This document shows positions 19,588 to 28,000 of a DNA stretch of 64,000 nt, one piece after another. The notes under the pieces were generated by a model that was not told where the DNA came from, made no database searches, and worked only from the letters and a program-made list of their open reading frames with translations. A program made the position numbers and the translations under genes. The stretch comes from Clostridium sp. CM027 (GTDB lineage: Bacteria > Bacillota > Clostridia > Clostridiales > Clostridiaceae), in NCBI RefSeq assembly GCF_024730565.1, contig NZ_CP077725.1, positions 434,001-498,000 of the forward strand, given 5' to 3'. Numbering within the stretch: position 1 is the first letter of the stretch; each line of letters opens with the position of its first letter.

Positions 19588-19998
19588 ATGATAAAACCAA
19601 TTGTAAAAGATATATTGTTTTTAGGACAAAAATCAGAAGAGGCAACTAAAAATGATATAGTAGTAATTGATGATTTAATAGATACATTAAGTGCAAACTT
19701 AGAGCATTGTGTTGGATTGGCTGGTAATATGATTGGAGCAAAAAAGCGTATATTGGTATTTACTGTAGACAACCTTATTGTGCCTATGATAAATCCAGTT
19801 ATATTAAAAAAAGAAAAGCTTTATGAAACAGAAGAAAGTTGTTTATCTTTAATTGGCTTTAGAAAAATGAAGAGATATGAAATGATAGAGGTGGAGTATC
19901 TTGATAGAAATTTTAACAAGCAAAAGCAAGTGTTTAATGGGTTTACAGCACAAATAGTTCAACATGAAATGGATCATTTTGAAGGTGTAATAATCTAA
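19588..19998 (+). CDS. Peptide deformylase-like protein
   Basis: A 136-residue member of the deformylase family. Metal-site motifs 2 and 3 are present as ESCLSL (usual EGCLS) and HEMDH. Motif 1 is GLAGNMIG instead of GxGxAAxQ, so the glutamine that polarises the formyl group is replaced by Asn. Known enzymes remove formyl from nascent proteins. This variant type occurs beside canonical Def in clostridia, and its activity is uncertain. AAAGAGG lies before ATG 19588. Confidence 0.78.
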   Translation: MIKPIVKDILFLGQKSEEATKNDIVVIDDLIDTLSANLEHCVGLAGNMIGAKKRILVFTVDNLIVPMINPVILKKEKLYETEESCLSLIGFRKMKRYEMIEVEYLDRNFNKQKQVFNGFTAQIVQHEMDHFEGVII

Positions 19999-20006
19999 TT
20001 GAATAT

Positions 20007-20354
20007 TTGAAGAAGCAAAAAAATGTACAGGCAGCCTATTTGCAACTAATGGTAAAGGAAAGTGAACAGAGTTATTTAGTAGTAGATTTTATGGGTTATA
20101 GGAGAGAAATATTTGATGGAATAAGTAATGTTGCAATGAGTCACTTAAAAGGTATTTTTATTGACTTGGTACCCTATGATTCTGAGTTTGGAAGTAGTAC
20201 GCAAATAATATTGAACCATTCTATAAAAAGAAAAAATTTGGATTTTTTTAAAATAGAAATGCTAATTGTAGAGTTTTACAGTAAAGTAATTAAATTATTT
20301 CTTATTACTCAAATACCCATTAGGCTAATAATGGGCAGTCGAAAAAATGTGTAA
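20007..20354 (+). pseudogene. SseB C-terminal domain fragment
   Basis: The first 65 residues (AYLQLMVKESEQSYLVVDF, then HLKGIFIDLVPYDSEFG) match the C-terminal domain of SseB-type proteins (enhanced serine sensitivity; PF14581-like). No N-terminal SseB domain is encoded upstream, where the deformylase-like gene ends 9 bases before. The last 50 residues look like random frame. The only start is TTG 20007 without a good ribosome-binding site. It is best read as a truncated gene. Confidence 0.55.
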
Positions 20355-20370
20355 CACTTTATATGTGTAC

Positions 20371-20430
20371 TGGGTATCAACGATATCTGAAGACATTTCT
20401 CAGTTAAAGAGTTATGTCAAACTTGTTAAA
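20371..20430 (+). repeat. Possible degenerate fourth copy of the leader module
   Basis: GACATTTCTC, then TTAAAGAG and TTATGTCAAACTTGT, resemble the 3' half of the module at 31344-31442 (GACATTTCTC, AAAGA, ATATGTCGAACTCGT). The 5' half is not recognisable. It lies 118 bases before the WYL regulator start, farther than in the other copies. Confidence 0.35.
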
Positions 20431-20548
20431 AAATGCGTCACAGTTGATTTAATAATAAAAAATGTTATAAATTTTTAAAAACAATATTTAATGATATTAT
20501 ATTCCTAAACAATAAAATTTAATAGTTAACCAGATTAGGGGGTGCGTT

Positions 20549-21511
20549 ATGCCAAAAAATGACAATATGCTAGCAATTTTATGGATGCTGAATTCAGGTA
20601 CAAAAATAACTGCAAAGCAAATATCCGAAAGGTTAGAAATAAACATACGATCAGTTTATCGTTATATGGATGCACTGTGCGTTAGTGGAGTGCCAATAAT
20701 ATCGGAGCCTGGTCATAACGGCGGATATAGTTTGCTTAACAATTTTATCCGAGCACCCCTGTTTTTTGATCTTGAAGAGAAAAAATCACTTTTGCATGCT
20801 GCTGTTTTTGCAATGGAATCAGGATATCCTTTTATGGAATCATTAAATAGTGCAACATCAAAGTTAAAGATGTTTTCGAATCAAGAACAAGAAAAAGTTC
20901 TCAATCGTCATTTAGTTGGATTTGAAGTAGTGAGCCGTATTTGCGATCCAGCTGTCAAACCTATATTAATGGAACTCGAGCAAGCTGTTGCAAATGAATG
21001 CTCTATGGAAATTGAATACTGTACAGGTTATGAAGGGCATCCCAAGCATAGGGTTGTTGACCCCTATGGGATGCTTTACTGGAACAATAAATGGTACGCT
21101 ATTGCATTTTGCCATCTTAGGAATGAAATTCGCAGCTTTAGGGTAGATAGAATAATAAATATTATAAGCACTAAAAATACGTTTAAGCGTCCTGAAGCTT
21201 TTTCGGCACGTGAGTTTTTTACAGAAAGCTTATTATCGAATATAGAAAGTAAAGTAGGACTTTGCACTTTAGTAATTGAGGGCAAGTCAGAAGCATTGAA
21301 TGACCTTTGTGCACATTGGTTTTTAGGATATCATCTGATAGAACGAACTGAATGCAGAGCGAATTTTTTAATGGATGAATACTCAATCCATACCTATGTT
21401 CCTCATATTCTACTTCCATATGGTAAATCAATAAAGGTGCTTGAACCAAATAGTTTTAAAGCTGCTATGGCATCAATTCTTAAAGATTTGCTGGACTATT
21501 ATCTCCACTGA
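20549..21511 (+). CDS. WYL-domain transcriptional regulator (HTH_11)
   Basis: A 320-residue protein. The N-terminal winged helix (TAKQISERLEINIRSVYRYMDAL, split here as residues 19-41) is followed by a WYL ligand-binding domain with DPYGMLYWNNKWYAIAFC near 172 and EIRSFRVDRI near 193, and a C-terminal WCX-like extension. YafY/DeoR-type WYL proteins sense small ligands or nucleic acid. The DJ-1/PfpI gene 100 bases downstream on the same strand is the likely target. AGGGGGTG precedes ATG 20549. Confidence 0.9.
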   Translation: MPKNDNMLAILWMLNSGTKITAKQISERLEINIRSVYRYMDALCVSGVPIISEPGHNGGYSLLNNFIRAPLFFDLEEKKSLLHAAVFAMESGYPFMESLNSATSKLKMFSNQEQEKVLNRHLVGFEVVSRICDPAVKPILMELEQAVANECSMEIEYCTGYEGHPKHRVVDPYGMLYWNNKWYAIAFCHLRNEIRSFRVDRIINIISTKNTFKRPEAFSAREFFTESLLSNIESKVGLCTLVIEGKSEALNDLCAHWFLGYHLIERTECRANFLMDEYSIHTYVPHILLPYGKSIKVLEPNSFKAAMASILKDLLDYYLH

Positions 21512-21611
21512 CTGAATTTGTCAGTAAAGATAATATATAATTGATTAAGATGGAGCTTGAAACCATCCTGTGATAAATAGTACTAATGAAATGAAAGTGG
21601 AGGAATAGAAA

Positions 21612-22238
21612 ATGAAAAACAAAGTATATCTTTATGTATTTGATACAATGGCAGACTGGGAAATAGGTTATTTAAGTACTGAAATCAATTCGGGAAGGTA
21701 CTACAAAAAGGGATTAATGCCTCTAAAAATAGTAACTGTAGGAATTAACAAGAACCCTATTACTACAATGGGAGGTCTAGAAATATTGCCAGAAATTGAA
21801 CTTAAGGAGTGTAGTATTGAAGAGACAGTTGCTTTGATTCTACCTGGTGGGAATACATGGACAGAAGCAATTCATGCTCCCATTATAAGAATGGCTGAAG
21901 AATGTTTAGAGAAAGGTATTGTTGTAGGGGCAATTTGTGGTGCTACAATAGGACTTGCTATGGAAGGAGTATTAAATAAGCGAGCCCATACAAGCAATGA
22001 CCTGGGATATCTTAAAATGGTCTGTCCAAGCTATGCAGGAGAAAAATATTATAAGCAAGAATACGCAGTAACTGATAGAAGTTTGATTACTGCCTCTGGA
22101 ATAGCTCCTCTTGAATTTACTTTGCACATATTGAAAATTCTAGAGGTGTTTTCACCACAAACCTTAGATTCTTGGTACAATCTTTATAAAACTCAAGATG
22201 CAAAATATTTCTTTGAGTTGATGAGCTCGATTCAATAG
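21612..22238 (+). CDS. DJ-1/PfpI-family glutamine amidotransferase-like protein
   Basis: A 208-residue class I amidotransferase-like fold. The nucleophile elbow is GAICGATIG, with Cys near residue 108 and the usual preceding acidic residues in the sheet. Family members are glyoxalases, chaperone-like deglycases or proteases. The exact role is unknown. GTGGAGG precedes ATG 21612. The adjacent WYL regulator suggests inducible expression. Confidence 0.85.
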   Translation: MKNKVYLYVFDTMADWEIGYLSTEINSGRYYKKGLMPLKIVTVGINKNPITTMGGLEILPEIELKECSIEETVALILPGGNTWTEAIHAPIIRMAEECLEKGIVVGAICGATIGLAMEGVLNKRAHTSNDLGYLKMVCPSYAGEKYYKQEYAVTDRSLITASGIAPLEFTLHILKILEVFSPQTLDSWYNLYKTQDAKYFFELMSSIQ

Positions 22239-22364
22239 TAGAAAATTGAGTGAATCAAAGTTATTTATATAAATATAAAAGTATAAAGCCAAATGCGGAG
22301 TTGGAGATTATTATAGATTTGCAAGTGAGTCTGTTTCAAAGTTTATGTAAACTTCCAGGATTGA

Positions 22365-22656
22365 TATAGAATAAATATAAGTCATGGAGTTTTTTCATGG
22401 AAAGAAGTTAATACTACTCTGAAAGCTTATGAACCAAATATATCTATGATTCTTCAAAGGTTAAAAGAACGCTATAAGGGGTAGAGCCAACATTTCTCTT
22501 ATTCACACCAACAGGAACAAAAAACGACTATAAATCAAGTAATATCAAGAAAAATTCTATTATATTATTAGCAATGCAAATACTCACTACCAATCACGAG
22601 AACTTAAATTGTTGATAGAAAAAATATCGAAAGCCATTAAGGAAAAAAATATTTAA
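22365..22656 (+). pseudogene. Unrecognised decayed coding remnant
   Basis: Within the 945-base gap between the PfpI and NimA-like genes, three short open stretches in different frames have protein-like composition: one ending LKAYEPNISMILQRLKERYKG, a middle one beginning EPTFLLFTPTGTKNDYKSS, and a last one ending SRELKLLIEKISKAIKEKNI. They look like one gene broken by frameshifts and stops. I do not recognise the family. Confidence 0.4.
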
Positions 22657-22732
22657 TTCACTATGGAAGATAAGTATTATTTCTATTAAACCATGTGTCA
22701 TATTCTTCTTATAGTACGTCATAACAGCCACA

Positions 22733-22804
22733 AAATAGTAGTTCCATTTTTGATTTATAGTTCATCGAAAATGCTGTCTTGTGGCTGTTTTTTGCACGAA
22801 TCGT
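22733..22804 (+). terminator. Terminator with long loop
   Basis: AACAGCCACAA (22733-22743) pairs exactly with TTGTGGCTGTT (about 22789-22799), followed by a T run. It probably ended the decayed gene upstream. The remaining 380 bases before the next gene show no gene, only AT-rich sequence and a small CCCGTA/TACGTAGGG hairpin near 22810-22840. Confidence 0.75.
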
Positions 22805-23184
22805 TGCCGTACCCCGTATACATTTACGTAGGGTTTTTGCTTTCACAGTTACATCTTACAAAAATATAGCAATACAATTTCTAAAATAACCTTGTTTTTT
22901 AATTTTTTAAGTCGATATATATCATAGGACGGTTATATTTCTAATAAGTTTTGTTAGTCATTACATTTGAAAAGAGGTTAATAGGAGTATTTCAATATCA
23001 GGTTCAAGCAAAATACAGTCTATTAGCTTTAATAATTATGATATGATTAAATATATATTTTATGATAAATTTATAAAATATTGCGGTGCTATGAAAATTT
23101 ATGAATTAATGATAATATTTATTGAGGAAACGTAATAAAAACAAGGGCTTAATAATAATGAAAGAATTATAGAGGGGTGTAATT

Positions 23185-23676
23185 ATGTTCAGAGAAATGA
23201 GAAGAAAAAAGCAGTTATTGTCCAAAGAAGAAACAATTGAAATTCTACAAGAGTGCACATCTGGAGTTTTAGGTGTAACAGGCGATGATGATTACCCATA
23301 TACCGTTCCCGTAAGTTATGCTTATAAAGACGGAAAACTCTTTTTTCATGGTGCAAAAGAAGGGCATAAGATTGACAGCATAAAAAGGAATGATAAGGTG
23401 ACATTTTGTGTCATAGAAAAAGACGAAGTAATACAAAAAACTTTTACTACCCATTTTCGTAGTGTGTCTGTTTTTGGTAGAGCAAGGATTCTTACAGAAG
23501 ATGACGAGAGGAGATATGCCATTGAAAGTTTAGTTGAAAAGTATTCACCTGACTATATTGAAGAAGGACAGCGAGAAATTGAAAGTGAATGGAATAGAGT
23601 ATGTTTACTTGAAATCAAAATCGAACATATAACAGGTAAAGCAGCTATAGAAATTGTAAATAATAGGCAGAATTAG
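23185..23676 (+). CDS. Pyridoxamine 5'-phosphate oxidase-family (NimA-like) flavoprotein
   Basis: A 163-residue split-barrel FMN protein. MRRKKQLLSKEETIEIL, GVLGVTGDDDYPYTVPVSY and LFFHGAKEGHKIDSI match the NimA-like/PNPOx subfamily, which includes 5-nitroimidazole reductases conferring metronidazole tolerance. Homologues are common in clostridia with no proven resistance role. AGGGGTG precedes ATG 23185. Monocistronic, with a terminator 27 bases after the stop. Confidence 0.85.
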   Translation: MFREMRRKKQLLSKEETIEILQECTSGVLGVTGDDDYPYTVPVSYAYKDGKLFFHGAKEGHKIDSIKRNDKVTFCVIEKDEVIQKTFTTHFRSVSVFGRARILTEDDERRYAIESLVEKYSPDYIEEGQREIESEWNRVCLLEIKIEHITGKAAIEIVNNRQN

Positions 23677-23702
23677 GTCGCAATATGCTTCTAAGTAGTC
23701 AC

Positions 23703-23740
23703 AAGTAAACCCATACCTAATGATATGGGTTTACTTTATT
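23703..23740 (+). terminator. Terminator after the NimA-like gene
   Basis: AAGTAAACCCATA pairs perfectly with TATGGGTTTACTT around CCTAATGA. Confidence 0.9.
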
Positions 23741-23761
23741 AAGTGTATATGGAGGTGTGTA

Positions 23762-24598
23762 ATGAAACTAACGGCACTTATTGAAAATAAAGCTACTGGT
23801 AATTTGAGTGGGGAACATGGACTTGCTGTTCATATCGAATACAATGGAAAACAGTATCTTTTAGATACTGGTGCATCAAATAAGTTCCAGAATAATGCCA
23901 ATAAACTAGGCATAGATTTAAAAAATATTGATACTGCTGCGTTATCACATTGTCATTATGACCACTCTGGTGGATATGTTGGATTTTTTTCTGAAAACAG
24001 TAAAGCAAAAGTATATCTCCAAAGCGCAGCAAGGGAACTGTATTATGCCAAACTAGGATTGATTAAAATATATAATGGTATTCCACGAGGCATTTTAGAT
24101 ACATATAGTGACCGATTTGTCTTTGTAGATGGAGATTATGAAATTGATGAAGGTGTATGGTTAATTTCTCATAAAACGATTGGGCTAGCAGCACGGGGGA
24201 AGAAAGCACATATGTATCGAAAAACAGAAAAAGGATTTGTTACCGATGATTTTCAGCATGAACAAAGTTTGGTGTTTGAAGTAGAGAACGGTTTAGTTAT
24301 TCTAAATAGTTGCTGTCACGGGGGCGTTGATAACATTATTGAAGAGGTAATGGAAACGTTCAACGGAAAGGAAGTTCTGGCTATAATCGGTGGTTTTCAT
24401 TTAATGGGGATTATAGGCACCAAGTCTATGAGTGGAAAACCGGAAGAGGTTAGAGCATTAGGAAAACGACTATTTGATTTGAATGTAAAGCATATATATA
24501 CTGGTCATTGTACTGGTAATCCTGCTTATAAGGTATTGAAAGAGAAACTGGGAGAACGGTTGCAATATTTTAGTACGGGAACCACAGTTGAACTATAA
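23762..24598 (+). CDS. Metallo-beta-lactamase-fold hydrolase
   Basis: A 278-residue MBL-fold protein. The metal motif is HCHYDHSGG (HxHxDH) near residue 64, with later ligands in LNSCCHGG, GGFHLMG and TGHCTGNPAY. This pattern fits the MBL hydrolases related to 7,8-dihydropterin-6-methyl-4-(beta-D-ribofuranosyl)aminobenzene phosphate synthase. The substrate is not assigned. The open frame extends upstream into the terminator stem, but GGAGGTG at 23751-23757 fixes the start at ATG 23762. Confidence 0.87.
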   Translation: MKLTALIENKATGNLSGEHGLAVHIEYNGKQYLLDTGASNKFQNNANKLGIDLKNIDTAALSHCHYDHSGGYVGFFSENSKAKVYLQSAARELYYAKLGLIKIYNGIPRGILDTYSDRFVFVDGDYEIDEGVWLISHKTIGLAARGKKAHMYRKTEKGFVTDDFQHEQSLVFEVENGLVILNSCCHGGVDNIIEEVMETFNGKEVLAIIGGFHLMGIIGTKSMSGKPEEVRALGKRLFDLNVKHIYTGHCTGNPAYKVLKEKLGERLQYFSTGTTVEL

Positions 24599-24636
24599 GA
24601 TTATGAGCAATAATGTGAAGCTGGAAAAATGAACAC

Positions 24637-24690
24637 TTAATTGATGAGTGTAGGGAAAAAGAATAACGGCGATACGTCGAATTTGTAGAG
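24637..24690 (+). promoter_or_regulatory. Leader module copy A (internally deleted)
   Basis: TTAATTGATGAGTGTAGGG is followed almost at once by AAAGAATAACGGCGATACGT and CGAATTTGTAG. Compared with copies at 27159 and 31344, about 50 central bases are missing. The copy ends 46 bases before the start of the small membrane protein gene. Confidence 0.6.
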
Positions 24691-24736
24691 TTATGCGAAG
24701 TAAGGTTAATTTATATTTTATGAGGAGGAGTTCATT

Positions 24737-24946
24737 ATGGCTGATTTAAAAAAGAGTAACGATAGAAAAAACATCAATGAAAACAAAAAGAACTCTAAAA
24801 ATGGGTCTTACCTTGCTATTGGGATTAGTCTCGGTGTTGTATTTGGATTATTAATTAATAATCTGGCTATTGGTATTGCTATAGGGGTTGCTAGTGGAGC
24901 AGCAATAGATGCGAAAATAGCGAACAAAAATAAGAAACAACAATAA
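24737..24946 (+). CDS. Small glycine-rich single-pass membrane protein
   Basis: 69 residues: a charged, Lys/Asn-rich N-terminus (1-27), then about 35 hydrophobic residues with repeated small residues (GISLGVVFG, AIGIAIGVASGAA) resembling a glycine zipper, and a Lys-rich tail. Function unknown; similar small proteins are widespread in Firmicutes. GAGGAGGAG precedes ATG 24737. It lies behind leader module A and ends at a terminator. Confidence 0.75.
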   Translation: MADLKKSNDRKNINENKKNSKNGSYLAIGISLGVVFGLLINNLAIGIAIGVASGAAIDAKIANKNKKQQ

Positions 24947-25005
24947 AGTTAATAAGTATAATCCGTAATTATAGTTAATTCATACTTTTTTTATAGTGTT
25001 AACTA

Positions 25006-25036
25006 ACTAGAGTAAAAAACACTCTAGTTTTATTTT
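25006..25036 (+). terminator. Terminator after the small membrane protein
   Basis: ACTAGAGT pairs with ACTCTAGT around AAAAAAC, followed by a T-rich run. The 400 bases from here to 25436 are AT-rich and hold no recognisable gene. Confidence 0.8.
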
Positions 25037-25436
25037 ATTTGAGAGTATCTAAAATGGTCGTTTATGGTCTCTTTTATCCATATAATTCCTTAACGTTGGT
25101 TTTGTCGGATTATCTATACTACACCACATAGAAATGGCTTAGACAATTTAGTTTTTTGGCTAATAATATATTGTGTTAAATAGAATATTTTAAGAGAAGT
25201 TGCTCTAAGGGTCTGCTACTTTTTGAATACTAAATGTTGAGGAAGATAAGATATAAGGCAACATAACTATTGAATTTGGAAATTGAATAATCCGGTATTA
25301 AAAAATGAAAATATTTACTATTATAGGAATGTAGAAATATGTATAATATGCTATAATTTCTATAGAGTTAGGTCGAAGGTGTATAAATTAGTTACTACTA
25401 TAGAATCTATACTATAAATAAAAAGGGGGCACAATA

Positions 25437-25733
25437 TGTCAAGGGAAAATAAAGTGGACAAAGGTTTTGAACCTAACGATAATGGCTGTAACAGCGGACT
25501 TTTTTCAAAAGATGGGTGCAGAAGTAAGTAAAGGCTTTTATAAAAAATATGATGAAAAAGATGAAAACGGAGAAATAAGTGTTTGTACGAGAAAGGCGTG
25601 GGAAAAGGTATGGTCTGAGCATAAATCGGGCGATATACATAGAACCTTTACAGCAGATTTTGAGAGCACTGTTCCAAGTGAATATACGAAAGATGGCAAA
25701 GCACATTGCTATTTGTATGTTGCAATTCAGTAG
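25437..25733 (+). pseudogene. Broken GyrI-like/AraC effector-domain fragment
   Basis: The frame from about 25467 to 25733 ends in CTRKAWEKVWS, HRTFTADFES and AHCYLYVAIQ, the closing strands of a GyrI-like small-molecule-binding domain as at the C-terminus of AraC-type effector proteins. The front of the domain is missing. A good ribosome-binding site (AAAGGGGGC) instead serves ATG 25437 in another frame, giving a 31-codon peptide that stops inside the fragment. It is likely a frameshifted, truncated gene. Confidence 0.45.
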
Positions 25734-25830
25734 ATTTAGAAAACATAAGTGGGATTATGAGAAATGTGTAGCGTGTGTACATGGTGACATGAATAGTTGT
25801 AAATAAATCTGAAGAAAGTAGGTATGTATT

Positions 25831-25944
25831 ATGATATCTGAAATTCCCATACCTAAAGGAGTGGGCTTTTCGCCAAACAATTGTAAATTAAACAATGATG
25901 AAATAGAAATTCACATTGAAGAGCAAAAGCAGTTCGCAGAATAA
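25831..25944 (+). CDS. Possible 37-residue peptide
   Basis: An open frame from ATG 25831 beginning MISEIPIPKGVGFSPNNC and ending in an acidic Glu/Ile-rich tail. The upstream GAAAGTAGG is a weak ribosome-binding site. Not recognised; it may be debris of the neighbouring broken gene. Confidence 0.25.
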   Translation: MISEIPIPKGVGFSPNNCKLNNDEIEIHIEEQKQFAE

Positions 25945-26050
25945 TAAATACGCAATTTTTTTAACTGCATCACAATGTTTATTTATAACGAAGCTAATAT
26001 ATTTATTAATAGAATATTTTATTCATATAGAAAGAAAAGGAGAAAATTAA

Positions 26051-26560
26051 ATGGAGTTAAGTACAGAACGTTTAAAAATTATACCTTTGACACTTAATCA
26101 GTTTAAATTATTGCTTGATGGAATTGATAAAATGGAGAAGGAGTTAAAGTTAAGTGCTTCAAATGAATGTTTAGATGGACATACGCAAGAAGCAATGGAG
26201 GGATTATATCAAGAAGCTGTAAAAAATAGAGATAGGTATTTTTGGTATACAAATTGGCAGATTATTTTAAAATCAGAAAATAAGGCTATTGGTAGTGCTT
26301 GTTTTATGAAATGTCCAGATGAAAATGGTGAGGTTGAAATAGGATATGGTATCAATAGTACTTATCAAAATAATGGGTATATGACTGAGGCAGCACAAGC
26401 TATTTGTGAGTGGGCTATTAGTCAACATGATGTTTCTATTATCATTGCAGAAACAGAAAAAGACAATATTGCTTCACACAGAGTTTTGCAAAAATGTGGA
26501 ATGGAAAAATATAAGGAAACAGACGAGGGAATTTGGTGGCGTATGAAAGGTGCTGAATAA
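26051..26560 (+). CDS. GNAT-family N-acetyltransferase (RimJ/RimL type)
   Basis: A 169-residue acetyltransferase starting ELSTERLKIIPLT, the usual RimJ/RimL-like opening. Motif A region is EIGYGINSTYQNNGYMTEA near residue 95, then ASHRVLQKCGME. Likely substrates are protein N-termini or small amines, not determinable here. AAAGGAG precedes ATG 26051. A queT-type gene follows 47 bases on. Confidence 0.85.
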   Translation: MELSTERLKIIPLTLNQFKLLLDGIDKMEKELKLSASNECLDGHTQEAMEGLYQEAVKNRDRYFWYTNWQIILKSENKAIGSACFMKCPDENGEVEIGYGINSTYQNNGYMTEAAQAICEWAISQHDVSIIIAETEKDNIASHRVLQKCGMEKYKETDEGIWWRMKGAE

Positions 26561-26607
26561 TATAATATTTAATAAAAGGTAAAATTGAAGTTACAGTTTA
26601 GCGAGGA

Positions 26608-27099
26608 GTGTTTATTATAAAAACTAAGGAATTAACTATAGCAGCCTTAGTCATGGCGATGTATATAGTAATAATGTATTTAACACAAGGGTTTTCATTC
26701 GGACCTTATCAAATAAGGATGGCAACAAGTTTATATGCTTTAGGGTATATATATCCATTCTTAATAGTTCCTATGGGAGCTGCAAATTTATTAAGCAATA
26801 CATTAATGGGTGGATTAGGAGTATTCGATATGATAGGTGGAACAATGGTGGGGATCATAACAACAACATTAATATATCTTATCAAAAGATTTAATTTAAA
26901 TAAGTGGCTGATTGTTGTTCCAATAGTATTTATTCCAGGCTTATTAGTACCTATATGGCTTTCATATCTATTACATATACCATATTTCGCATTAGCCATT
27001 AGCCTTTGTATAGTTCAAATAATACCCGGTATAGTAGGCGTAATTTTAATAAAAAGGTTAGAACGTAATACAAAAATAGTTCCTCATAACCAAATGTAA
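26608..27099 (+). CDS. queT: QueT-family transporter (queuosine precursor, ECF-type S component)
   Basis: A membrane protein of about 160 residues with five to six hydrophobic segments. RMATSLYALGYIYPFLIVPMG and GGTMVGIITTTL match QueT, the substrate-binding component for queuosine precursors. It would work with the shared ECF ATPases encoded elsewhere. The usual start (MKTKELT) reads ATA AAA ACT at 26617. The only standard start in frame is GTG 26608, which abuts its GAGGAG site with no spacing, so ATA 26617 (9-base spacing) may be the real start. No preQ1 riboswitch was recognised upstream. Confidence 0.82.
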   Translation: MFIIKTKELTIAALVMAMYIVIMYLTQGFSFGPYQIRMATSLYALGYIYPFLIVPMGAANLLSNTLMGGLGVFDMIGGTMVGIITTTLIYLIKRFNLNKWLIVVPIVFIPGLLVPIWLSYLLHIPYFALAISLCIVQIIPGIVGVILIKRLERNTKIVPHNQM

Positions 27100-27138
27100 G
27101 AATTATTAAAGAGATAGATTATTTGGGCAGGTTGTGTC

Positions 27139-27144
27139 TATAAT
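27139..27144 (+). promoter_or_regulatory. TATAAT -10 element before leader module B
   Basis: An exact TATAAT lies 14 bases before module B, so transcription would start close to the first base of the module. No clear -35 was identified. Confidence 0.45.
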
Positions 27145-27158
27145 GGCAAGATGAATAC

Positions 27159-27262
27159 TTAATTGATTAGGGTAGGTAATATAAGAAGCATCCGAAAGAT
27201 CATGGTTATACAAAGCTATCCCTCCGTTAAAGAATAACGGCGGATATGTCTAACTTGTATAA
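27159..27262 (+). promoter_or_regulatory. Leader module copy B, upstream of the CAT-like gene
   Basis: Begins TTAATTGATTAGGGTAGG and ends AACGGCGGATATGTC, TAACTTGTA. ATCCG (27190-27194) can pair with CGGAT (27241-27245), and CCG/CGG brackets TTAAAGAATAA. It ends 48 bases before the GTG start. Conservation with copy C is high at both ends while the middle varies, which suggests a folded RNA. Confidence 0.6.
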
Positions 27263-27310
27263 TAAGACTAAGTTTAGGTTAGGAAAATTTTTAGGGGGAG
27301 TGGTATACAG

Positions 27311-27946
27311 GTGAAGTTTATAGACATGGAAAATTGGGAAAGAAAAAATCATTACAATTATTTTAAACAACTTTATTATCCTCATTTTAACATTTGTGGG
27401 AATGTTGATATTACTGAATTTTATAGATTTATTAAGGAAAAAGATAATCCGTTTTTTATATCAATGTTGTATGTTGTTACAAAAACAGCAAATAGCATAA
27501 AGGAATTTCGTTATAGGATAAGAGAAGATAAAGTAATTGAACATGAAATGGTCAGTCCGTCTTTTACAGTAATAACTTCAAATGAAATATTTAGTTTTTG
27601 TACAGCTGAATTTATAGATGGATTTAAAGAATTTAAGATTAACACATCAAATGAAATAGAAAGAACAAAAAATAATGTAAGTATTGGAAATGAACCAGGT
27701 CGTGATGACCTTATAAATACTACAAGTATTCCATGGGTTTCATTTACTAGTATAACTCACCCAATTCAAATGAACCCTGTTGCTAGTGTCCCAATAATAG
27801 CATGGGGTAAATACTTTGAGGAAAATGGAAAGATAAAGTTACCACTATCTGTTCAAGTACATCACTCACTGGTAGATGGCGTACATGTTGGACATTACTT
27901 TAATAAAATTCAAGAAATTTTAGATAATCCTGTAAAGTATTTATAA
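27311..27946 (+). CDS. Chloramphenicol acetyltransferase-like protein (CatA family)
   Basis: A 211-residue trimeric-CAT-fold protein. The active-site segment is VQVHHSLVDGVHVG, with catalytic His near residue 190. Other family marks are the N-terminal W-x2-RxHYNYF-like WERKNHYNYF and SIPWVSFTSITHP. Real CATs usually have HHxxCDGxH; the Val in place of Cys and other changes suggest a divergent member, and resistance is not proven. GTG 27311 follows GGGGGAG. Leader module B precedes it. Confidence 0.85.
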   Translation: MKFIDMENWERKNHYNYFKQLYYPHFNICGNVDITEFYRFIKEKDNPFFISMLYVVTKTANSIKEFRYRIREDKVIEHEMVSPSFTVITSNEIFSFCTAEFIDGFKEFKINTSNEIERTKNNVSIGNEPGRDDLINTTSIPWVSFTSITHPIQMNPVASVPIIAWGKYFEENGKIKLPLSVQVHHSLVDGVHVGHYFNKIQEILDNPVKYL

Positions 27947-28000
27947 TATTTGCCTTTAGAAAAAATAATTTTACATTTATGCAGTTGGTTTTCAATGTTC

